Assembly: GCA_963922495.1 (NCBI GenBank)
Contig: CAWUIH010000002.1
Span: 1 to 64,000, forward strand
Direction: 5' to 3'
DNA: 64,000 nt
DNA from: CAWUIH01 sp963922495
Lineage (GTDB): Bacteria > Pseudomonadota > Gammaproteobacteria > Coxiellales > Coxiellaceae
The notes under the pieces are model-generated. The model made no database searches. It was not told where the DNA came from and saw nothing but the letters and a program-made list of their open reading frames with translations. This document shows, piece by piece, positions 47,701-56,200 of the stretch. The position numbers and the translations under genes were made by a program. Numbering within the stretch: the stretch's first letter is position 1; every line of letters starts with the position of its first letter.

Positions 47701-50700
47701 CTACTCAAGCAGGAATGCTGTATCATCATTTATTTGATCCCAAATCTTCCAATTACTTTGATCAATTCTGTTTTCACATCCCTACTAAAATTAATGAAAT
47801 GATGTTTTTCAATGCGTGGCAAGCGGTAATAGATAAGTATTCAATATTGAGAACGTACTTCATGTGGGATGGGTTAGCACAACCAATGCAGATTGTACAA
47901 AAAAATTATACTTTAAAGCCCTGTATTAAAACCCACATATCACTTCAAGATATGTTACAACAAGATCGATCTCAACCGTTCGAATTAAATCAGATAGGTT
48001 TGATTCGTTTGCAATTATTAAGAATATCTGAAAATGAATACTATTTTGTGATTAGTTATCCACATATCTTATTAGATGCTTGGTCAATCCAATTGGTATT
48101 ACGTGACTTTATGTGTGCTTACCAAAAATTTCAAAATGGCAAACCGTTACAATTGGGCCATGAAAGTCCTTACCGCGATTACATTCACTGGCTAAATCGA
48201 CAGGCTATTGATGAAACCTACTGGAAAAATTATTTGGCTGGGTTCAATCAACCCACACCAATATTTACTGCTCGCTCACATCAGTATATTACTCAACAGA
48301 TAGATCGTGGAGAATATACTATTCATTTACCTGAAGAAATAAATGAGAAATTAGAACAAATTTCCACCACATATGATTTTACAATAAATGTATTATTTAT
48401 GGGTGCCTGGGCGTTGTTGTTGCGTCAATACTCAGGTTGCGAAGATGTAGTATTCGGGCTGACGGTGTCTGGAAGGCAAGCGCCTGTCAGTAATATTAAT
48501 AAAATGGGGGGACTTTTTATTAATACGTTACCGTTAAGAACTACTATGTCCTCTCAATCTGTCTTAGACTTTTTCAGAGCTATTCAATCTACTGTTTTAG
48601 AACTGAATGAAGTGGCTTTTACCCCTCTATCTGATATCGAAAAATGGTCTGAAATACCTAATCAATATCGTTTGTTTGACTCAATATTAGTGTTTGGTAA
48701 TGATTTTACCGAAATGAATGATATGGAGACTGATGATGCGATTCAAATGTGTCATTTACAGAGTTTTGAGCAAACTAATTATCCAATTGAGTTAAACATC
48801 TCTATTGGTGAATCAGTCGAGATACATTTGTTTTACGACCAGTTAATTTACTGTAATGAATTAATTGAGCGTAGTACCGATCAATTCAAGTTTATATTAC
48901 ATAAGTTACTTAATAATTTACAATATGATATAAAGAAGCTAAATTATCTACCAAACACTATAACTAATCAGTTATTGAGTTGGAGTAATGGGCCACAAAA
49001 ATCTTATACTTTGACTGAGTCATATTCGTTTTTATTTGAGGCACAAGCAGCGCGTACCCCTCAAGCTATTGCAGCGGTATCACATGAACAAAGTATTAAT
49101 TACCGAGATTTAAATGCACATGCCAATCAAATAGCACATTATTTGTCTGCTTGTGACCATCTTAAGGGACAACGAATAGGATTGTTCCTTCCACGATCGA
49201 TTACTATGTTACAGTGTATGTTGGCAACGTTAAAGTTAGGTATGGCATTTGTACCTATTGATTTGGACTATCCACAAGATCGTATCCGTCACATGATGAA
49301 AGATGCACGATTGACGGTATTGTTAACTGACGATAATAATTTCACTAAGGCGAGAGAACTAATAGATTGTACGATAATTAGTGTCAGTGAAATCGGTTCT
49401 GATTTACCAACAGATAATCTTACAGTAAAATGCAATCCAAATGATTTAGCCTACTTAATCTATACCTCAGGATCAACCGGTTTACCAAAAGGAGTAATGA
49501 TTCATCATAAAGGTTTAATTAATCATATCTACGCACAAGCAGATACCCTATCATTAGAGGATGAGTTCAACTTCCTACAAAGTGCACCAGCTTCATGTGA
49601 CATTGCCATATGGCAATTTTTAGGGCCACTCTTACTAGGCGGTAAAACAATTATTTTTGTACCAAATACTGACGTAGCTGTAATGACAAGACTGATTCAG
49701 GAACACATGATACATCTAGTCGAGTTAGTACCCTCAATGATTGAGATATGGCTGGATTATTTGGATAAGGTGAACGTCACCTCAAAACAATTGTGCTCAC
49801 TGAAGTATCTAATGGCAACGGGTGAGGTATTGCCCGTGCGAATTGCGAACCAATGGTTAACCATGTTTCCGAATATCCCTCTTATTAATGCATATGGTCC
49901 ATCGGAAGCTTCCGATGATGTGTGCCAAGCTATACTACGCACCCCTCTATCTAAGCAGCAAATGAATATACCAATTGGGCGCCCTTTACCAAATTATTCT
50001 GTAGTTGTACTGGATCAACAATTAAATTTTGTACCAATCGGTGTAAAAGGTGAGATTATGATATCGGGATTAGGCGTTGGCTTGGGCTATTGGGAACAAG
50101 AGGAATTAACGTCCCGGAAATTTATTACTAATCCACACTCACAGTTACATGGTGAGCAACTTTATAAAACTGGTGATGTGGGTTATTGGGGACAAGACGG
50201 TCAGCTACATATAACAGGACGTTTGGACGACCAAGTCAAAATCCGAGGGTTTCGCGTTGATTTGAATGACATTACTGCTTGTTTGTTGCAACATAATAAA
50301 GTAGTGGATGCTATAGTGATTTCGCTTAAAAAAGAAGTATCACAATTAGTAGCTTATGTGGTCAATCACGATTATTCAATTGAGTTACTAAAAAAATATT
50401 TGAAACGACAATTACCTGTTCATATGGTACCTGCAGCCTGGGTCACAATGATGCAGTTGCCACGCTTACCTAACGGGAAAGTTGATAAAAATGCATTACC
50501 TTTGCCCACAAAACAAAATACTGAAGTAGTAGAGCGTGTGTTGACTACAACTGAATCAATTCTTCATAAAATTTGGTGTGAAGTATTCAATGAGAATTAT
50601 ATTCATCTGGATGACGATTTTTTTGATCGGGGTGGTCATTCGTTATTGGCGATACAGATAGCAATTCGAGTCGAGCAACAATTCTCGCTATCTTTGCCGA

Positions 50701-50822
50701 TTAAAGACATCTACGAAAATTCCTCTATTTTAGAATTAGCACGCTGGTTAGATACCCTTGCTACAGTTACTCAGGAAGATAATGAATCTAATAAGAATGA
50801 GGTCGAAGAATTAACCGTTTAA
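38751..50822 (+). CDS. NRPS3: C-A-T-E-C-A-T-E-C-A-T, three modules
   Basis: This 4023-residue protein starts 2 bp after the NRPS2 stop. Domains: C7 (HHIIMDG at 136), A7 (HTSGSTG at 612), T7 (GGDS, Ser1009), E2 (HHLVVDTLSW at 1195), C8 (HHILCDG at 1637), A8 (2100), T8 (GGHS, Ser2499), E3 (HHLISDAISW at 2682, EGHGRE, NYLG), C9 (PHILLDA at 3104), A9 (3571), T9 (Ser3964). Codes: A7 DVYYLGGVC (unassigned), A8 DIWEMVADD and A9 DIWEMTADD (acidic pockets, basic substrate inferred). C8 and C9 open with D-accepting signatures, consistent with the preceding epimerases. The extreme C-terminus is acidic (EDNESNKNEVEELTV), a plausible docking tail for the TubC domain of NRPS4. A7 has TYD instead of TGD. 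Confidence 0.93.
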   Translation: MVVRKSPLSFSQQRMVFVELAHPNTQRFHIILPIKIVGLFSLEIFNKAMRFVILRHQALRLILKQNDNQLYQVAIDLDTYWQLQCRELIQLESESSLTTSIDAFTAKKMPLFDTPLLQWQIFSLEKNKIVIVFKIHHIIMDGVSLQIFMDELTCCYNAFQNNKSPNLKSLTYQYTDFVANQRQWQAEKAFVDQIKFWQQQLTPIPEPLTLRYYDRPVVANVRATVIKRTIDKTSLVRLSNYATSQRATLYTVLLALYGLLLHKFTQQNEFIIGTPVANRHYDGIENVIGLFVNSLSMKINIDPNQTMNELIRAIQSFILSAQEHQDVPFDRIVEALGISGDHQQHPIFQVWFNFLEEGDYQLNFSQCHSCYLATSVTEVQFDLTVVAKKHRNGLTVEFEYDTSLFPDYFIESFADCFVVCLQQSDQWAERYVRLINPLSVQQLKYLLPHLTEPQRIEVPSTTLLAEFETCVTNYPKRIACELDDRTISYTELNRQAECVAMYLLKQGITSSQQVVALLLPPSLEMVVAIIAILKIGGIYMPLDEKIPAQRLNKILLTSGCRVLITRKGYQLPTDNDICRIVNIESLNLTHTAIEFDNSQFIVKPDALAYIIHTSGSTGEPKAVAVSHMAVLNLLKSLKEYLPMDRQSKGILWTKLAFDVSVYEMWSQLTQGGTLVVLSEVQRVNPPLLFNVLLKKIITHAYIPPFLLNMFSEWLVKTQNKLSLRLLLTGLEPIPHKLITTIKQSLPLLKIINGYGPTECTVCATLHDCDINTDKNVVITPIGRAVRNLQLYVLDEYQQPVPFGAVGELYVSGIGLAAGYYNQSELTSQAFISNPWQHDKYHQKIYRTYDQVRYLADGSLLYVGRQDEQVKRHGYRIELKEVEQALLKNEDVSKAVVTFNTISKKITAYVVAGEYEPDISLLKQQLTQQLPSYMVPDQIIVIEQVPMLPSGKVDKRSLPQPDIVECREDRVVISPRNDIEKVLFTIWQSLLPASSDIGVTDNFFQIGGDSILCILMVTKARDAQLDITVQQIFLNPTIEALAKIAVSRQTALPVVQSFDHLLPYPLAPIQAWFMKQSFKYPHQVCQTVCLALDHKQELESLQRSIQKIFRSHTIFHQSFQRDADGLWQQVPKLPPKIIPIDIIDCQEKSKSQCHSLLTSQAKRMQAAINFNQGPLYKITLFTNMSDQCARLLIVIHHLVVDTLSWRILIDDLMANKAPIIKTHYAQWVHTLIDYAKNMDRTNVAYWKSFEIDEFKQSLYAAFIGSSVDVVEKYQHHITFSKVESQQLLTNCYQKLRANVDEVLIAALAQALKFITRQNTIYINLESHGRCSDIALDVSTTIGWFTNLYPVRINLNDDDNPKNIIKNVRTSLAAVPMQGFSYGVYCYLLGEDIEAAVGSGIVLNYLGQQLPQSDIDNLDAFAYANFQQDTIDITAMFMDGIFHVHINIHHSPAQKSNAQKFCEKIQNVIKSVIVASTIEKYIAYIPEDFPLARLTQAQIDTLVIKHPNLTNIYPLTSLQQGLLFHEVYKPKSLAYFQQLVLTLKGSVQVEILRQACLALLNHYDIFRTVFQWKDLPYAIQCVLSNAVLDFQFLQSNLDELPDLLKSDRTQGISLDCPPLIRFKLIRIAKQEYRFLVSFHHILCDGWSLPIIIKSMLMAYENGQLGKQPLITSSQQPFSRYVKWYLQQPETKNFWSNYLSNVDEKTPLPFDFISDKEDDHTLEFGCCQHRFGNNITQQLIRYTGQLSITVNTLLQGLWAIWLGLYTRKSQVVFGVTVSGRDAAVPCIETQVGVFINTLPFKVDVSTQSLQDWLTTIQCEFQQINSNSHIALAETTQFDSLLVFENYPISNEISELVNTFSIKFDQAFEQTEYPLELNAAIGNNLDLTLHYDPSLFRHETIQLILKKVEYLAEKILTLSPNASIDELRTLAPFEQQKLLKWTNGPTVDYKQTENLLQRYYTSIATNSQRIALVHNNQNWTYQTIDTLSNQLANHLRDHIRKKQRLIGLCMERSVYYLVGMLGILKIGAAFVPIDPTYPKARILHMFNDSQIEWVLISSQHTNLIEGHSTLQFVVLNEEQSQWRDASKSPITNDTVGEDWAYMMYTSGSTGRPKGALTHHAGALNHLYAEFDQLALWQGFNFLQSASASSDISVWQFLGPLLVGGKIIVLDDITNISEMIRLIATEQVTLLELVPVVINLLLDHVEENKVNINLFNSLKFIMAVGESLPISLVNRWLSLFPNIPIVNAYGPTEASDDVCQRVFVDPLVNQYRSIPIGQPLPNLSVMILDEQQKFCPIGAVGEICVSGIGVGPGYWRRPQQTANVFIPNYYQTSTYGKTIYRTGDFGRWNSLGELEYSGRLDHQVALHGYRIELDEIAAIVKAHAEVKDALVLLQEIRDDKKLVLYYVPQHKKILTEKAIRQRLQKFLPPYMIPGIIMELAKFPVAPSGKIARDALPTPQLDQSIVEGQYPQGKVEQALAEIWSDVLGVKSVRRDSSFFALGGHSIAALQVINRARTKNLHFTVRTLFDHPTICELAGHCRSDKALQISPIVEQQSFPLLPIQQMFFDEIAINSNHYNMSILLELKTPLKKHLITTSLTMLVEKHEALRLQFHCDEDQIWSQSYQPIEAVKPQLKVVKISDTNQYTELLQRYNDELQQSLSVTNGPLMAIAWFINPLNNKQHLLVVLHHLISDAISWQILLEDWYQIMISQLNKSPLQQAPRTHSVADWIKALQHHATKLSGQDEVLDYWLAIDKEADDSITALESENTFATDCDVIHDMTLSQPMFDQHTIFLTALLSAFLQWNGQQNLYLLMEGHGRENTFNEDIDVSRTVGWFTSSYPLNLKCTPSHSSIQRLVHIKSQLDQLPQHGFGYGVLRYFGHSKVRKQLSCQKRPKVTFNYLGQMAITDPGNALWSVSNEIKQHNDSDLGNRQLGQINFNIMEINKKLVISCSYNKQCFKSKSIEKLLQFYQKQIRQLSEENIEAIYSLSPTQAGMLYHHLFDPKSSNYFDQFCFHIPTKINEMMFFNAWQAVIDKYSILRTYFMWDGLAQPMQIVQKNYTLKPCIKTHISLQDMLQQDRSQPFELNQIGLIRLQLLRISENEYYFVISYPHILLDAWSIQLVLRDFMCAYQKFQNGKPLQLGHESPYRDYIHWLNRQAIDETYWKNYLAGFNQPTPIFTARSHQYITQQIDRGEYTIHLPEEINEKLEQISTTYDFTINVLFMGAWALLLRQYSGCEDVVFGLTVSGRQAPVSNINKMGGLFINTLPLRTTMSSQSVLDFFRAIQSTVLELNEVAFTPLSDIEKWSEIPNQYRLFDSILVFGNDFTEMNDMETDDAIQMCHLQSFEQTNYPIELNISIGESVEIHLFYDQLIYCNELIERSTDQFKFILHKLLNNLQYDIKKLNYLPNTITNQLLSWSNGPQKSYTLTESYSFLFEAQAARTPQAIAAVSHEQSINYRDLNAHANQIAHYLSACDHLKGQRIGLFLPRSITMLQCMLATLKLGMAFVPIDLDYPQDRIRHMMKDARLTVLLTDDNNFTKARELIDCTIISVSEIGSDLPTDNLTVKCNPNDLAYLIYTSGSTGLPKGVMIHHKGLINHIYAQADTLSLEDEFNFLQSAPASCDIAIWQFLGPLLLGGKTIIFVPNTDVAVMTRLIQEHMIHLVELVPSMIEIWLDYLDKVNVTSKQLCSLKYLMATGEVLPVRIANQWLTMFPNIPLINAYGPSEASDDVCQAILRTPLSKQQMNIPIGRPLPNYSVVVLDQQLNFVPIGVKGEIMISGLGVGLGYWEQEELTSRKFITNPHSQLHGEQLYKTGDVGYWGQDGQLHITGRLDDQVKIRGFRVDLNDITACLLQHNKVVDAIVISLKKEVSQLVAYVVNHDYSIELLKKYLKRQLPVHMVPAAWVTMMQLPRLPNGKVDKNALPLPTKQNTEVVERVLTTTESILHKIWCEVFNENYIHLDDDFFDRGGHSLLAIQIAIRVEQQFSLSLPIKDIYENSSILELARWLDTLATVTQEDNESNKNEVEELTV

Positions 50823-51014
50823 TACCGAATAACGCACATTTAATGGTATTTAACTTTTTTATCCAATTAGTACGCATACTTTAGTAGATGCATTATATAT
50901 TGAAAGATACGTTATGGACGTAGACTATTGTTGTATACTAGAAGTTTGCAAACTTGTATCGCTGGCAGAATATTAAGGGAAGATAAATCTGAACGTAATT
51001 ATAGGATTATACAT
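50823..51014. other. Gap between the two NRPS gene arrays
   Basis: About 190 AT-rich bases separate the NRPS3 stop from the next plausible start. I see no strong hairpin-plus-U-tract terminator and no confident promoter. This is the only break in an otherwise near-gapless run from 15.7 to 64 kb, so a transcription boundary would be expected here. Confidence 0.3.
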
Positions 51015-51260
51015 ATGGAAAAAATTTCTACAATAAAACAAAGTTTGTTAACAAAAAAGAACATTCCGTTCAGATTCTCTACTGGTATCAATATGTTTTT
51101 CTTGTCATACTCATATACTGGATTGGTTCCAACCCTCACTAATATCTATTCAAACGTTGACTGTAGTGTGGAGCGAATAACAACCCGCCTCATGTTGTGC
51201 GTAGAAGCAATTTATTTTTCTGATTCTCTGGTATTAGTACCGATGGTATCAATTAGATAA
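51015..51260 (+). CDS. Small hypothetical ORF, 81 residues
   Basis: An ATG at 51015 with AGGA at 51003-51006 (8-nt spacing) opens an 81-codon frame (MEKISTIKQS...) ending 14 bp before the cupin gene. The same frame stays open upstream to 50928, but that start has no good ribosome-binding site. The product has a mildly hydrophobic middle and no domain I recognise. It is not an MbtH-like protein: the conserved Trp residues and length pattern are absent. It may be a real small gene heading the second array or a remnant of a larger one. Confidence 0.35.
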   Translation: MEKISTIKQSLLTKKNIPFRFSTGINMFFLSYSYTGLVPTLTNIYSNVDCSVERITTRLMLCVEAIYFSDSLVLVPMVSIR

Positions 51261-51274
51261 TTTACGAGGTTTAG

Positions 51275-52054
51275 ATGAATAATTATTTTCAGGTCATTCG
51301 CGGAGGTATTATTAATTGGCCTGCCATAGGGAAATGGTCGATAACGTACTTTATGGAACAAACCCAACACAACAAGTTGCCTTTTAAACGATTTGTAGGC
51401 CAAACCGTGGAGAAACATTTGTTAACCTTGAAGCAATGCATGCAGCGACCAGATCAGATGTACTTGCATGATGTTCCATTATTACACTATTTTCCAAAAC
51501 TTAGACAAGATATCGGATCCCTCCCGTGCTTATATTTACCAAAGTGGTATGATTCAGGCTGGCATGATTTTTCTCAATTTTTTGTCGGTAAAATTGGATG
51601 TCGAACACCCTTGCATTTCGATTGTTTATTAACCTACAACATGTTTTTTCACATTTTTGGTCGAAAAAAGTTTTTACTAATTGATGCTAAATATCAGTGT
51701 CAATTACAAAGACGCGATTGGCGCTGGTTTAATATTGATGAAAATGAGGTTACTTTAAAAAATAATCTTAAACAACTTGAGTTGCCCTATGATGAAATAG
51801 TATTAGTTCCTGGAGACATGCTAATCATGAAGCCTGGAACCTTACATACTGTGGAATGTTTAACTGACTGTATTTCCTTTAATATAGATTTTCATACTAA
51901 ACTTTCTGTGCTACAAAGCTTTAAAGGTTTGTTCAAGGGGATGCCAATAAAAAATACATTGTATAACTTTTTAATACTTTTAGGTCTTTTTTGTCGAATA
52001 CCTAGACCAATACTATTTAAATATTATCGATCTTATTTAAACTACGTTTCGTGA
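51275..52054 (+). CDS. Cupin-8/JmjC-like putative Fe(II)/2-oxoglutarate dioxygenase
   Basis: This 259-residue protein has the cupin-like iron triad HxD...H: His114 and Asp116 in TPLHFD, and His191 in GTLHTVE, preceded by VLVPGDML. These are hallmarks of the cupin-8/JmjC family, which hydroxylates amino-acid side chains or peptides in the cytosol. The start is supported by GAGG a few bases upstream. It is followed after 6 bp by the MFS gene and then NRPS4, so it probably belongs to the peptide pathway. It would be a second hydroxylase, unrelated in fold to the one at 27500. Substrate is unknown. A loss-of-function family member cannot be excluded, but the triad is intact. Confidence 0.65.
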   Translation: MNNYFQVIRGGIINWPAIGKWSITYFMEQTQHNKLPFKRFVGQTVEKHLLTLKQCMQRPDQMYLHDVPLLHYFPKLRQDIGSLPCLYLPKWYDSGWHDFSQFFVGKIGCRTPLHFDCLLTYNMFFHIFGRKKFLLIDAKYQCQLQRRDWRWFNIDENEVTLKNNLKQLELPYDEIVLVPGDMLIMKPGTLHTVECLTDCISFNIDFHTKLSVLQSFKGLFKGMPIKNTLYNFLILLGLFCRIPRPILFKYYRSYLNYVS

Positions 52055-52060
52055 CTAGAA

Positions 52061-53263
52061 ATGGATATAGAAAAACACAGTTTCAAACTTATATTGATAT
52101 CTCAGGCAATAACATCGATTGGTACATCTATATCAATGATTGCTTTCGCCTATATTGTGACTCACCTAACACAATCAGTACAGATTATGTCCATAGTTTT
52201 TTCTTGTAAATATTTACCTTGCATGTTTAGTCCATGGATATCCACTTGGGTTGAGTCGATAAATTTGAAATTATCAGTTATTTTTGCAGATTTAATACAG
52301 GCTTTTTTACTAATATTATTAATAGCTTGGTTATCTTTTTCCTCACATCTTTATCAAGAGCTTTACTTAATAGTATTTCTCATGGGGGTAGTTGACACTT
52401 TTTACAATGCAGCTAATGCTCGATTATTACCAAGTTATTTTCAGAAAACTGATTACTTGCCAAATAACGGAAAAATTAGTTCAGCAACAAATCTGATGAG
52501 TGGAGTAGGTTATCTTATAGGTGGAGTTCTAATTGCCCGGTTGAATCCAATCTATAGCATAGTGGTGGAATTATTGACTTGTCTAATATCCGCAGTGGTG
52601 CTATCACAGTTACCAATTACTTATTGTTATCAGATTACGATAAAGAATTGGAAAGAATTTTTTCACGAATCAGCAAAAGGTATAAAATATATTTCTAAAA
52701 GTCACATGGTTATTTTCATTATAATAACATTTTTTATAATTACGTTATTAACCACTCCACTGGAAGTCATAATACCGTTTAAATTTTTCTCTCATGGTGC
52801 CCACTCAATTTACTATAGTTTATTTGTAATAACAATACTTTTAGGCACATTAATTGGAAATCAGATTATTCTTAATGGTATGCAATTCTTATCAACTACT
52901 TCTACCATTAGTTTCTCATGGTTTGGATTAGCAATTTGCATGCTGATATTATCCACTACTGAAGTATTTTTTTGGTTTTTAATCATAGCTTTTTTTATTG
53001 GTCTTTTTTCGGCTTTGATCGACACTCTTGTAATTACTTTACTGCAGCTAATTGTGCCAAAAAATCTACGAGCTAGAGCATTTTCGTCTTTTGAACTGAT
53101 AATAAATATCGCACCACCATTATCTTTTGTTATGTATGCTTATTCGAGTAAAAAAATACCATTCAATGATATTTTTTTAATTGTGGGGTTTGGTTGTATA
53201 TTAGTATCATTAATTTGGTCTTCGTTATATTCACTAAAAATAAAAATGGATGAAATACTTTAG
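52061..53263 (+). CDS. MFS exporter
   Basis: This 400-residue, very hydrophobic protein with about 12 membrane segments resembles the EntS/MFS-3 type of major-facilitator exporters. It opens with LILISQAITSIGTSISMIAFAY and has a central MGVVDTFYNAANARLLPSYF segment (roughly 110-130). Relatives export siderophores, macrolides or other small molecules by proton exchange. It starts 6 bp after the dioxygenase stop and lies 23 bp before NRPS4, with which it is probably co-transcribed. The likely role is export of the peptide or a precursor. With two MATE-like proteins and an ABC exporter upstream, the locus encodes four candidate efflux systems. Confidence 0.78.
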   Translation: MDIEKHSFKLILISQAITSIGTSISMIAFAYIVTHLTQSVQIMSIVFSCKYLPCMFSPWISTWVESINLKLSVIFADLIQAFLLILLIAWLSFSSHLYQELYLIVFLMGVVDTFYNAANARLLPSYFQKTDYLPNNGKISSATNLMSGVGYLIGGVLIARLNPIYSIVVELLTCLISAVVLSQLPITYCYQITIKNWKEFFHESAKGIKYISKSHMVIFIIITFFIITLLTTPLEVIIPFKFFSHGAHSIYYSLFVITILLGTLIGNQIILNGMQFLSTTSTISFSWFGLAICMLILSTTEVFFWFLIIAFFIGLFSALIDTLVITLLQLIVPKNLRARAFSSFELIINIAPPLSFVMYAYSSKKIPFNDIFLIVGFGCILVSLIWSSLYSLKIKMDEIL

Positions 53264-53286
53264 GTTACTAGTTAGAGGAAGCAATA

Positions 53287-56200
53287 ATGGTACCATTTAA
53301 ACAACTAATTATGGATTTAGCAGCACAAAAAGTTCGCATTATACCAGAAGGCGGCCAATTGCGTATATTAGCTCCTACAGGAATACTAACCCCTGAATTA
53401 ATGAATCGTATTAAAAATTTCAAGCAAGATTTGCTGCACTATTTTTCTGAATCAGATGCAGCAGATATCCCATGTGTAGATCGCCATATTCGTATTCCAC
53501 TATCATTTTCTCAAGAACGAATATGGTTTCTAGAACAATTAGATAGATATGTGGGTGCCTACCAGGTACCGTTATACTTTTATTATCATGGATCATTATC
53601 AGTACAACGGTTACAACGCGCACTAAACAAAATTTCTAAAAGACATGAAATTTTACGTACGATCTTTCCAAGTGATAATGATGGCCCTTATCAGAAGATT
53701 TTACCTGATCCTCATTACAATATCGATATGTTTGAACACATTGATATTAAAGAAGTGATGCGGCTTGACGTTGAACAACCCTTCGATATTGAAAGAGGAC
53801 CTTTATTGCGTCTGAAAATAGTAAAAATAGACGATAGCAAATGGGCGTTGTTATTCAATATGCATCATTTGATTACTGATGAATGGTCGCAGAATTTATT
53901 TCTTCAAGAATTATTTAACTTGTGCGAACAACATAAACTTACCATACAGTACGCAGATTATACGATTTGGCAGCGAAATATCACCGGTTCATTAAACCAT
54001 AAAAAATCATTAGAATTTTGGCGTTCTTACTTACAAAATGTCCCTATTTTAACATGGCCAATACGAAGTCATGGTGGTGCCGCAGTATCGCATGGTAAAG
54101 TAAAACGTTTTGAAATTAGTCATGACGAGTCGCTACGGTTAAAAAAAATTTGCCAATTAACTAAAACAACTTCATTTGTCATTTTATTAACTGCCTTTTA
54201 TTTGTTATTACGCCGTTTTGCCAACCAATGCGATATTTGTATCGGAACCCCTGTTGCCAATCGTGACAATAAATCTCTAGAAAAAGTAATGGGTTTGTTT
54301 TTGAATACTATCCCCATTCGTATTTCACCTGAACCAGAAATGACTAAATATGAAGAGATCATTGAATGCGTTAAAAATTCAGTCAATATCGCTTTTACTC
54401 ATCAGGCCATACCGTTTGAAAAGATTGTGGAACAGGTGGATATTACACGAGACTACTCAGTTAACCCAGTTTTTCAAGTGCTATTCACAATGGATAGCAG
54501 TTTTTCATTTAATCTTGACAGTAATCAGAAGTCTGACTTTACACCAATTTATCCAGAGAAAACTAACGTACAGTTTGATTTGGCGATGGATGTTAGTGAA
54601 CATACCAGAGGTATTAGCATAGTATTGGAATACAATGAAGCCACTTTTACTGATGCTATGGTTAACGATATGTCAAAAACATATCGATTGCTATTACGTC
54701 GGTTATCACGATATCCTCAACATGAAATAAAAGAAAAAGATTATTTGCCTGATTCTATCATAAAAAAATTATTACTGTTGGGTAATGGTCCTATTAAATC
54801 TTATAATCTGACGATGTCATTACTGAGTTACTTTAGCAAGTCAGTGCAATCCAATCCAAATGCAGTGGCGGTGACCAAAGGAAATGAAAAATTAACCTAT
54901 CAACAACTGGATATGCTGTCCAATCAGTTTGCCAATTACCTGCGGCAAAGAGGAATTAAAAGGCAAGAATTTGTTGCACTTCAATTAGAACGTTCAGTTA
55001 ACTATCTGGCTGCCCTGCTGGGCGTAATGAAAAATAGTGCTGTTTTTATTCCAATTGATGTTCAATACCCACAGTCACGTATCCAACATATGTTAGAAGA
55101 CTCTGATGCAAAGATAGTGTTGACAGATGGTTCAATCAAGGCAGTGATGAAATGCCCAGTAACACCAATCCAATCGGCTAATTACCAGTGCGGTGACCAG
55201 GCCTATTTGATGTATACTTCGGGGTCGACAGGTAAACCTAAAGGTGCTCTAATTACTCAAAAGAGTATGTTACATCACATCTTAGCAGAAATTGATGCAC
55301 TATCATTACCAATACCATTCTCATTTCTACAAACTGCACCGATATCATCAGATATGTCCGTATGGCAATTTTTAGGGCCGTTATGCGTAGGAGGTAGTGT
55401 TTATATTGCATCTGATATCTGGGACACAGTTGGTTTATGGCAATCAATCTGTGATTATAAAATTAATTTAATGGAGTTGGTTCCGTCTGTCTTATCAGTG
55501 TTGTTGGATGAGCTTGAGGCAGACACTAAAGTTACAACACCAACGCACTTACATATGATATTAGTAAGTGGAGAAACAGTATCAACTCAGTTGATAAATC
55601 GTTGGTTGTATCTATTTCCACACATACCAATCACTAATGCATACGGTCCGACAGAAGCTTCCGATGATATCTGCCAAGCAGTGATCACTACTTCTATTCC
55701 CCAAAAAAATGACTTGGCACCGATCGGGAGTGCTATCCCTAATACTCAGTTACTGCTTCTTAATCACGATGGTTTACTGTCACCTCCAGGAGTCATTGGT
55801 GAAATCGTGGTTAGTGGGTTGGGTGTAGGCGATGGTTATTGGAAATCTCCAAACTTAACGGCAGAGAAATTTATCTTGCATCCTTATCCACAAGATGACT
55901 ATAGCGGTATCTGTTATCGCACCGGTGATTTGGGGCGGTGGCGAAGTGATGGGTTGCTCGAATGTATCGGCCGTCAAGATCAACAACAGAAAATCAATGG
56001 TTTTCGTGTTGAATTAGGTGAAATTGAATCAGTAATAAAGCTTCATCCAGAAATAGATAACTGTATCGTATTATGTCATGATGTCGAACAACAAATGAAA
56101 ATTACGGCATATTATATCGCAAACTCTGATGTAAAAATTAATAAATTTTTAAAAAAGTATTTACCAAATTATATGTTTCCACACTATTGGATTAAGTTAG

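Noticed and set aside
51015..51260. MbtH-like NRPS chaperone
   Set aside because: MbtH proteins are about 70 residues with invariant Trp residues and an NxE(E/D)QxS(I/L)WP motif; none is present here.
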